A DNA stretch of 64,000 bases from Thozetella sp. PMI_491 (lineage: Eukaryota > Ascomycota > Sordariomycetes > Chaetosphaeriales > Chaetosphaeriaceae). A model generated the notes under the pieces. The model saw only the letters and a list, made by a program, of their open reading frames with translations. It had not been told where the DNA came from and did no database searches. How positions within the stretch are numbered: the first letter of the stretch is position 1; every line of letters starts with the position of its first letter. Made by a program: the position numbers and the translations under genes. The stretch is taken from positions 62,001-126,000 of the forward strand of contig MU270048.1 in the NCBI GenBank assembly GCA_021432635.1. Reading direction: 5' to 3'. This document shows, one piece after another, positions 56,201 to 64,000 of this stretch.

Positions 56201-57574
56201 TCTCGTGGCCATCTTTAGCCCAGGCAAATAAGGTCTCCAGGATATCACTAGATGCTCTGTGCCCGAAGTTAGCGGACCTTGGGTGTTGTGGGGTGTAAAA
56301 AGCAGAACTAAAACCTCATACTTTGTGTTGTTGCAAACGAAGCAAATCACATCAGAAAAAGCGTAGAGCAATCTGGGGTAGACATGCTTCACTATGTTTT
56401 TACGGGTCTCTGTCGTAACACGCCCACGATCGTCGGGATAGATTGAGGTATAATCCAGTTCACCCCAGTGTATATCTATACCGTTCGTAGCAGTGCTCTC
56501 ATGCTCCCGGTATTGCTCGAAAGGGGTCAGGCCACCAATCTTTGGCATGCCAGAGCTGTTCTTAAAATCTCTGCTAGCTTCAGAAAGGATCTGGCGCGAG
56601 ACTGGGTTATCAGAGCCAGAGAAGCCTTCGCAGTCTAGCCACGAGTCAGTTCATGGGGACTTGTCGTCCTAGACAGATCTGGATTGTCCTTGCCTACGAA
56701 GAAGAGAGGATCTTCAGTCGAAATGGTACCGGGGTCCGCAAAGATATGAACATCGCTGCTGGTAGAATCGAATTCGTCATTTGCTGCACCAGGGATCGGG
56801 GCTCGGAAAGTAAAGCGATGTTGCGGAGCTGACATCCGAATGATAGCCCGAATCAAGGTGCTCTTCCCCGAGCCAGTATCTCCGACAAAAGACATTATCC
56901 TAGGATATTGTCTCTGAGGTCTGTTAATTGCCTCCGATAGAAGCGACTCGAGCCGCGGATAGATGACGAGTTGAGGGAAAGGACCCTTTTGCTCACGCGG
57001 AACGCCAAACCAGATAGACCACATATCATCAAGATGATAAGCTCTTCTGACTTCTTCAGTGAAGTTGGATTCCAGTAGATATGAGGTGTGTATAACATTG
57101 CGAAAGTCGATCTCTTCGCATCCATCTTCTTCTGAGTCATTTGAATTTGCGAGCGTGTTTGGTTGATGGAAGCCGTTGTCAGCTAGGCAATCCTTATGGA
57201 CTGGGCGTCTTGCAGGCCCGCAGCCGCGACAGAAAACGAGCTCCGAGGGGTCACCAGCCATTCTACACATGCGACAGGTCCGGTTCATCCTCATACCTTC
57301 AGCAAGCTCTTGGATACTATGAAAACCACATGTTAGGTACGCCTTTTGCCTCGCTATAGGGTTCGTACAGTTTACTACTCGGCGCCGGCCAGCTTTTTGC
57401 AGCAATTCCCTGCCCACCATCGCTGCCAGGCTCGGGGCTGTCTTCGTCGGCGAGGATCAGTCCGTCGCTGCCGTCCGGGAAATGTCTGCCCGAGATGACG
57501 ATCTTGTCGTACATCGCGGCTAGGTCATCCCTACTAGTGGGAGTAGCAGAAGATCCAAATGGACTTGCACTCAT
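53260..57574 (-). CDS. Zinc finger-GTPase-RING-patatin phospholipase fusion protein
   Basis: Nine exons by hand, minus strand: 57369-57574, 56694-57316, 56322-56634, 55425-56256, 54908-55356, 54745-54857, 54207-54684 and 53260-54145, plus the small-intron joins between them; total 1299 residues with every junction in frame. Order of domains: a Cys/His finger (CRMC, CRGC, HKDC, ~83-112); P-loop GDTGSGKST (~214-222); G3-like FFVDCEGF (~274-281); G4-like IIILNKI (~411-417); a long helical region; a RING-like finger (CLSC, CQPQQHGICQEC, CPLGC, ~735-790); and a patatin domain with oxyanion loop DGGGIRG (~807), nucleophile GTSTG (Ser844) and DGA (Asp1030). Patatins hydrolyse membrane lipids. The GTPase part plausibly senses and switches and the RING could ubiquitylate. 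Intron 2 is a GC-AG intron. It is divergent from a HET-domain gene. I know no named protein with this full order. Confidence 0.85.
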
Positions 57575-58601
57575 CGTTATCTGCGATGTTGGCCTTTGCT
57601 TGTACCAAATAACAAGGGAACAAATTCTCAGGTGTTTGGATCCCTCACTTTTGACAACAGCAAACGAAGCTGAGAGCCTGAGACAAAACGCTTTCGGCGG
57701 GGTAGCTGAGAGATGAAAGTTCAAAACGTACATACGCCAAATGAGGGAGCCTTATGCCGCAATAACGAAATTCCGAATTCGTCCAGGGTGTTATTGTCTC
57801 GGCGAGGCTCTGCGGTACTTCGTGCATGTGCGTATTGGTACACAGCCTCTGTAGGCTTTCCCGCCTAGCCGTTCTTAGCAGGGCTGTGGCAGATTGGCGT
57901 TTTACTGTTGGCACGTGCGTTCGTGATGCAGGACTCAATGGACGCAGGCGTGGACCGGCCTTGGTTATGCCTAACAAGGGTACGTACACGGCGCCGTAGG
58001 GCGTCTGCGCACCGGTCGTAGCGAAGGGTAAAAAAAAAAAAAAACCCCCGTTCGGGCTAATGCGACAGCTTTTACAAAGGCTCATCCTACATTAAACACT
58101 TTAGGCATTGTTAGAGAGATTACGATAGAGAGTGAGAAGTAAAAGGAACCGGTATCATCGCGATATGACAGCAATAGGATTACCGTAGTTATATAAAAAG
58201 TTAATATTAAAGCCAGTTGCCAATCCCCGTCTAAGTATCTCGGTTATATGATCGGTATATCGTGGGCCTTTATTTCTTAGAAACTCTGGCCTAGCCACAA
58301 TAGGTTTGACAAGTACCATATTTTATTGATACTTCCTCACGCCGATCTTAACAACCGTTGCACTATTTTTCCCAAACTCCCCAGTAGAAGCTAACAGTTC
58401 ACCATTCTCATCAGCGATGTGCACCTCCAGCTCTGCCGGCGGTCACGTGCATAAAAAGTCTTACATCCATCTTAGCCTCCAGCACGAGTTTCTTTCCCCG
58501 CTTCTTTACGAAGCTCTCGTCTTAACACTCAGGGTCTCCATTTTCACTACTTCAAACATTGTGAGTGTAAAGGATACCTTTGACTTTGCCCATACATAGC
58601 T
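57575..58601. promoter_or_regulatory. Divergent intergenic region, patatin fusion / HET gene
   Basis: 1.0 kb between two divergent starts. It contains a run of about 15 A followed by C5 at 58028-58047 and several short frames without domains. No gene seen. Confidence 0.45.
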
Positions 58602-60538
58602 ATGGAGGGCTACCAGTACACTCCCCTAAAAAGCCCCACTAGCATTCGACTTCTCAAATTTAACCCGCTATTGGGTGTCGTTGATAATTGCTTAGAAATA
58701 GAGCTCTACGAAGCCAGGCTAGATGAGAATATAAAGTTCCAGGCGCTTTCGTACACCTGGGGGGATTTGAAGAACCGAATCAACGTCCGAGTCGATGGAA
58801 GCACATTAACAATCACACCTAGCTTATACGGCTTTTTGAGCGAGCTCCGTCGAGCTGGGTCGAGAGACGAAGACCAAAATCCGATCTCCTACTGGGCCGA
58901 TCAACTATGTATCAACCAGGCCGATGTTCCCGAACGGAACATGCAGGTTGCGATGATGGCCGACATCTACCGACGGAGTCAGAAGACGCTGGTTTGGCTT
59001 GGAGAATCCGCGTCTCCTGAGAACTTGGCGCTGGAGATGCTATGCAATATCGATGACCTGGGCTATACAATGAAAGTAGCGCCGACTCTGATGCTGCCAC
59101 ACGTTGCCGAGACGATTGCGCCACATCTTCGGTCCGAAAGCGGTAGGCGCTTCACTCCTGGTTCTTATTTTTAACCTTTCAGTAACAAATGTAGGTGAAC
59201 AAGTGCAATGTGAGCTACGTGGGCTGTTAGATCGACCTTGGTGAGCGACGGTCAAACCCACACTCTTCCCTAATCAATCTCTGACATCTCTGCTGGTTCA
59301 CGAGGGCCTGGGTCGTCCAGGAAGTTGCCATCGCAACAGAGTGCGTGGTCCATGTTCCAGGGAAGAGCTTCAGATGGGAGACCTTCGATCTGGCAATTAT
59401 TGGTATTTCCTGGATTGACAAAAAGGCGCGGGGAAGTTTGAGAGGATCCTGGGTCCTCAGAACAAAAGCCGCAGCGACGATACGCCACATCCAGCACTGC
59501 AAGAAGATTTGGGTCAGCCGAAATTCCGCGCAGGAGCGCGACGATTTCCTTCAGTTACTCAGACGCCTCGGCCCCACCATGGAGTGCTCTGATCCGAGAG
59601 ATCGCGTTTACGCGTTCCTCTCCCTAAAGCCAGACTCTTTCTGTCTGCAGCCCAAGTACGGGCTATCTGTCGAAGACGTTTTCGTCCAAACATCAGCTGC
59701 TCTTGCGGCACAGAGCGAAAGCCTGGACATTTTTGCGTATACCCGGTATCCACCAATAGGAGAGAATAGCGCAATCTCAACGGTGCCCTCCTGGGCCATC
59801 GACTGGCGCCTGCCTAGTACCATGAGTCGATTAGACGTCACGTCTAAGTCGACCTTCTGTGCTAGCGGCAAATTTTCTTACAAAGCAGGTCCTTCCAGTC
59901 CTCTTAGTTACAAGATGCTAGTGAAGGGAAGAGTCATCGACTCAATTAGTACACTATATGGTAACGATGATGTTCCATCAACAACAGACACACAAACACT
60001 CATGACCTATTTTCATCGCTCTCGAATCCTCGCATCCGTCTTATATCTTTACAGGCGCCAGGGAATATCGGTAGCAGAGACCCTTTACACCTCAATCTAT
60101 CACCGATGTGTGAAAGTTATGCTTTGTTATGACCGCACGCTAGACGATCCACACGGGGACTGGGACGAGGCTCTAGAGACAGCTCTAGATGCTCTGAATG
60201 AAAATGTCCTCCACTTCAGCCTCCCTAAACTGGAAGGCTCAACTTCAGCTACGTCGCATGAGAGCCCCCTCAGGCGTTTCGGGAGCAAACTTGGTCGAAA
60301 ATCTAGCCGGTTACTATACCTCACAGGCGGAAGAAAACTACTAGGCCTTGCGCCACCACTATCAAAAGCCGGCGACTTGATATGTATTCTCCATGGCTCC
60401 ATGACTCCTATCGCTCTCAGAAGATCTACAGTTGCGGGGCAGTTTCACGTTATCGGGCAGTCTTATCTTGAAGATTGGATGCACGGAGTTCATATTGACT
60501 GGACAGAAGATAGCGCGGAGAGTTTCGAGCTCGTATAG
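58602..60538 (+). CDS. HET-domain protein (heterokaryon incompatibility type)
   Basis: Three exons: 58602-59142, 59195-59240 and 59305-60538, giving 606 residues. The HET domain occupies about residues 45-205, with the three signatures FQALSYTWG (46-54), YWADQLCINQADVPERNMQV (~97-116) and DRPWAWVVQEVA (completed across the second intron). HET domains trigger programmed cell death on incompatible fusion and are TIR-related. The remaining 400 residues (GPTMECSDPRDRVYAFLSL and onward) follow the usual fungal HET C-terminal pattern. A basic Ser/Arg patch (RRFGSKLGRKSSR) lies near residue 530. Convergent with the GH5 gene 71 bp away. Confidence 0.9.
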
Positions 60539-60609
60539 CTAGGAGCCCTGCTAGGAGCACAAAGACGGCGCCGATCAATGTTGAGCCTACTCGGCTTATT
60601 TGTATAGCA

Positions 60610-62630
60610 TTACACAGTTAAGTTATAGTTGACAGAGTTTCCCTGCACCCGGGGATAGAACTCAAAGCTGAAGGTTGCTGGCTTGCCGGCAGCAATCACA
60701 GCAGCCACGGCGGAGGAGAGAATAGTGACAGAGCTGCCATCGAAGGTCCACTGACTATTGTATGTCTTGTCATAGGTTAGTCCAAATATTCTCGGTTCTG
60801 AAGTATGCGTCAAGACTAAGCAGCTTACTCCTCGGGCTTGCTGTAGCGGCCCTAGCCACATAGTCCAGTCGTCGGCCAAATACACTCCGTCGCTCAGAAC
60901 CATCTTCACCGCCGCAAGTTGATGAAGCCCCTTGTACTGTACGGGAATTCGGAGATCTGCATTAGCCACCGCCTGCGAACCCACGCTCGATAGTGTGGGA
61001 GTATCCCACTGAATAAGCTGCACAGGAATCGAGGCGCCTGCGGAGAAGTAAACTGTAAAATTAGCTACAACGCCAGGCTCCGTCGGGCCGGAGATGTACT
61101 TCGAGAGTAAAGAGCTCTTGAAAGTGATGTTTGACCCGGATATAGTATAGTCGGCTGACAAGCTCAAGGACGGGCCTCCGGTCAGCGTGATAGAGCTGAC
61201 TGAATTGTTATTGAAGATAAATGGAAGGTCGTAGTCCAGTACCGCGTCTCCCGCCCTGTGGAATATATAGGCAGATGTGAACTGCGAACTGGCTGAAGCA
61301 TCACTCGTACTATCAGGTAGACTGTTGGGAATCCCTAACGCCGCACTTTTGATGATGTTGATTGAAGTCGGGTCCCCCCATGCTAAAGCATTCGCGCCAG
61401 CATCCCAAAGCATTACAGATGTTGCGAGACTTTTGGCCTCACGCACGAAGTAGTCGATGTACTTCCACCGTGCGGCTGGCTCGTTAGGGTTTATGTTGGC
61501 ACCGAATTCACCGATCAGGAGAGGGACATCACTGAAGTTCCCACGAACAATTCCCATATCTGTAGACATGGCGCTTTTATCTGCCAAGGATCCCCATATG
61601 GTCTTGCCCCTATTGCCATATTAGCGACAAAGTAAACGGTGCAGTGCAAGCCTATTCTTACCAAGCATCGAATATGAAGTCATCTAACTAGAGTCAGTAA
61701 GATCTTGCCGCAGAAACATCGGTATGCTTACATGGACTGTAATAGTGATATTGTAGTGCCCAGGGATTAGAAATGTTGCTTGGACGTGCGAACCACTGTG
61801 AAGTTTTGGTCGCATCCATGCTGCCACCAACAAGAGTTACAACTCGCTGAGCGTTGTACCCGCCAGAGCTGGCGATGGCTTCGAGGAAGAGGCGGTTAAA
61901 ATCATTTATCAGGGCCCCATCTGCTGCTGAATTTGCTGGAGGCTCGTTGATAGGCTCAAACGCGACCAGAGAAGATTTACAAGCAAGCTTTGACGCAATT
62001 TGGGCCCAGGACGCGGAGAACTTCTGTTGGATCATCGTGACGTTCGCCGTGGATTGCGTAACGTCTGCCCAAATCCACGAGTCTACTTGCGTTAACTTCG
62101 TCATCTCCTACCGCGGAGCGCAGGCTCATACCATGGTGCATATTTGTGAGTACATATAAACCTCGCGACGTTGCCATGTCAATCACATCTGACACCCTTT
62201 GTAGCCAGGTTGTGTTGATTGTCCACGGCGCTTCGTCTTCCACATAGTGATGCGCATAGGTAACTTTCCGCAAGTTAGATGGCGGCTCTGAACCCAACCG
62301 CATAAGAAATGTCGATGGCACGTACCTGGAATACGCACGCTTCGAAAACCGGCTGCTTTCACACCATCAAAAATGGCACCACTAGCCACATTGCCCCATG
62401 ACCCTTCGTCTGGGATAGCGTCTAAAGTGTTTCCAAGATTCCATCCTGGATTAATTGCATCTACGTAAGCAGAGGCAGATATCGGAGAGAAGTCGCTTGC
62501 ACAGGCATCTCTAGACACGGGGATTGCCCCTGCGGTGGCAAAGGAGTGCCTGTAAATTGTCAATAAAGCTTCGAAGACGGATTTTGTACACTCACAATAA
62601 GCCCATAACTGTTATCCAGCGCACCGCCAT
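60610..62630 (-). CDS. Secreted glycoside hydrolase family 5 (endoglucanase-like) with C-terminal Ig-like module
   Basis: Seven exons on the minus strand: 62596-62630, 62326-62549, 62132-62263, 61732-62085, 61662-61683, 60829-61609 and 60610-60765, giving 567 residues. A hydrophobic start MAVRWITVMGLLHSFATAG is a probable signal peptide. The GH5 core has GWNLGNTLDAIP, VTYAHHY, FEPINEPP (acid/base Glu) and LLIGEFGANI (nucleophile Glu). After about residue 365 a beta-sandwich of the cellulase-associated X2/Ig type follows (ILSSAVAAVIAAGKPATFSF near the end). Expected action: retaining hydrolysis of beta-1,4-glucan or a related beta-glycan outside the cell. The 63-nt last intron is in frame and could be missed. 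Exon 5 is only 22 nt. Confidence 0.88.
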
Positions 62631-64000
62631 GCTGAAGGCCGGAAATTAGGATAATGGAACTAAGGATAATGCTCTCCTCATAGCACACGCCTCCGGCTGG
62701 CTCACAAACAGTGATAAAAAAAAAGGGAAAATGCAAACACAATTATACGCTCTCACTCTCTTAAGGGGGGCGTTTAGGAGAAATATAATCCGGCAATCGG
62801 GATCAATATGATTTAGCCGGCAGGCACCACAAATGAGCTTAGTCTCACGGAATCTACGGTCCGGACGATGCTACTAAATGTAACAGTCGAACGGGCTAAC
62901 CCTACCAAAAAGGCAAACATGATTTAATGCAACACAATGAATTGTCTTCAGGTCCTCTATAAGGAACATTGTAGGGCACATTCCGGGCCTCGAATCCGAA
63001 GCGCGCCACCTCTAGCAGTTACGCCTTTAACGCTCTGATTACAATCTAAAGATGGCGGGTAAGATATTATCTAAGCACAGCAACAATAGGGAATAGTTTA
63101 TTTTCTAAAAGAATTTAACCTTATAGTCCCATTGGTGTTTATTGGCCAAGAGTAGCTCGACGCTTTTCAATGAGGGCATTCAGGCGTGGGATGGTAGAAA
63201 GACAAAGACCGGCTCAACAACTTCGGAGGGGAGCGGGATTGCTGTCCTGCGGTAAAGGAAGACGCAATATTACCGGTGGCCCCGAGAAACGAGAAATACC
63301 TGTCGGTAGCCAGGAGAAATCTTGGCTCCAGAGCTTGTCTTTAACAGCTCGTAGCCAGGCTGTATAATAGCCTCTAGCTTTAGCACGCTTAGAGTTAGGA
63401 AGCTGATCTGTAGGATACAGCTCAACTTGTTTCTGAAAGAAGAGTCTGTGAGATGTATCTATTTTTTTATCGTACTGGGAGATGGAATTCTTAGATCTTT
63501 AAACAGTTCGTCGATCTCTCCTCTAAGAACTTCAGCGAGGTATCGCGGTGTTAGACAGTACTTAGAGTTTATCGCAGTTCAAAGAGATATGGGAACATTT
63601 GATAATTGAAATTTTACAAATAGAGATCATAATTATAAACACCAGTATACTAACAGAATAGAAATGTAGATCTACAATCGTATTTGATCTTTGGCAGCCC
63701 TTGCCGATACGTTTTCGAGGGCCGGGGCGGGTGTGGTCCCTTCTCTATGGCACCTACTCAATGAGTAAGCAGGCGGGGCTATGCAGAATACCCATTTCCA
63801 ACTTCGGCATCGAATCTAGAAAACATGCCGCGTTTTTACAGTAGACTCCCCTCCCGGCACTTGGTATCGTGGTAAAGCAAGGCTGGGTGCAACACAAGTG
63901 CCGAATGTTTGGTACGAATACGTGCTTGCTCTCCTCATTTTTCGAGCCGCTCCAATCACCTCTTCCTCTATCCACAGAACTGGCCAGGGCAGAGCACGAG
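62631..64000. other. Terminal stretch without a supported gene
   Basis: 1.4 kb, AT-rich in the middle. A minus-strand open stretch around 63220-63425 reads protein-like (GYYTAWLRAVKDKLW) but is short, has no domain and lacks a start, so it is probably a decayed fragment. No RNA gene recognised. Confidence 0.4.

Noticed and set aside
58028-58047. Poly-A/poly-C junction as a retroelement tail
   Set aside because: No element sequence or target duplication is visible beside it.
1-64000. tRNA, rRNA and CRISPR arrays
   Set aside because: No cloverleaf with the GGTTCRA arm, no rRNA-like sequence and no spaced direct-repeat array were noticed. A covariance search was not possible.

Overview
The window looks like nuclear DNA of a filamentous ascomycete (Pezizomycotina, most likely a sordariomycete). 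The evidence is short introns of about 46-107 nt with CTAAC/CTGAC-like branch sites, a Zn2Cys6 regulator, and HET, Clr5-ankyrin, NACHT-ankyrin and CFEM proteins. The genes are monocistronic and there are no bacterial-style operons. Exon joins below were worked out by hand from splice signals and frame continuity. No transcript evidence or database search was available.

Layout. 1-5.5 kb is nearly gene-free. 5.6-9.1 kb holds a six-exon protein kinase gene with a disordered, repeat-bearing tail. 10.2-11.1 kb holds an SRR1-like protein. 11.6-15.5 kb holds a Clr5-domain ankyrin protein. 15.9-19.1 kb holds an NAD(P)-binding protein and a Zn2Cys6 transcription factor. 19.7-24.1 kb holds a divergent pair: a processive family-2 glycosyltransferase and a nucleotide-sugar dehydrogenase with the GGHCIP signature of the UDP-N-acetylhexosamine type. 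Together these look like an extracellular polysaccharide module.

26.6-40.8 kb looks like a catabolic cluster. It has an MFS transporter, a dihydropyrimidinase/hydantoinase, an N-carbamoyl-D-amino-acid hydrolase, a second MFS transporter, a sugar-porter MFS transporter and an ADP-ribosylglycohydrolase-family enzyme. Hydantoinase and carbamoylase are divergently transcribed from a 368-bp promoter that carries a perfect 16-bp CCG/CGG palindrome and GATA motifs. I infer ring opening and decarbamoylation of a hydantoin- or dihydropyrimidine-like compound, possibly supplied as an N-glycoside.

41.7-42.8 kb encodes a CFEM-like surface protein. 45-60.5 kb is rich in self/non-self-type genes: a decayed NACHT-ankyrin gene broken by a frameshift and by repeats, a conserved unknown protein of 1012 residues, a large zinc finger-GTPase-RING-patatin protein, and a HET-domain protein divergent from it. 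The GTPase-RING-patatin gene (nine exons, 1299 residues as joined) is the most striking candidate for an undescribed system. A secreted GH5 glucanase-like gene (60.6-62.6 kb) follows, and the last 1.4 kb has no convincing gene.
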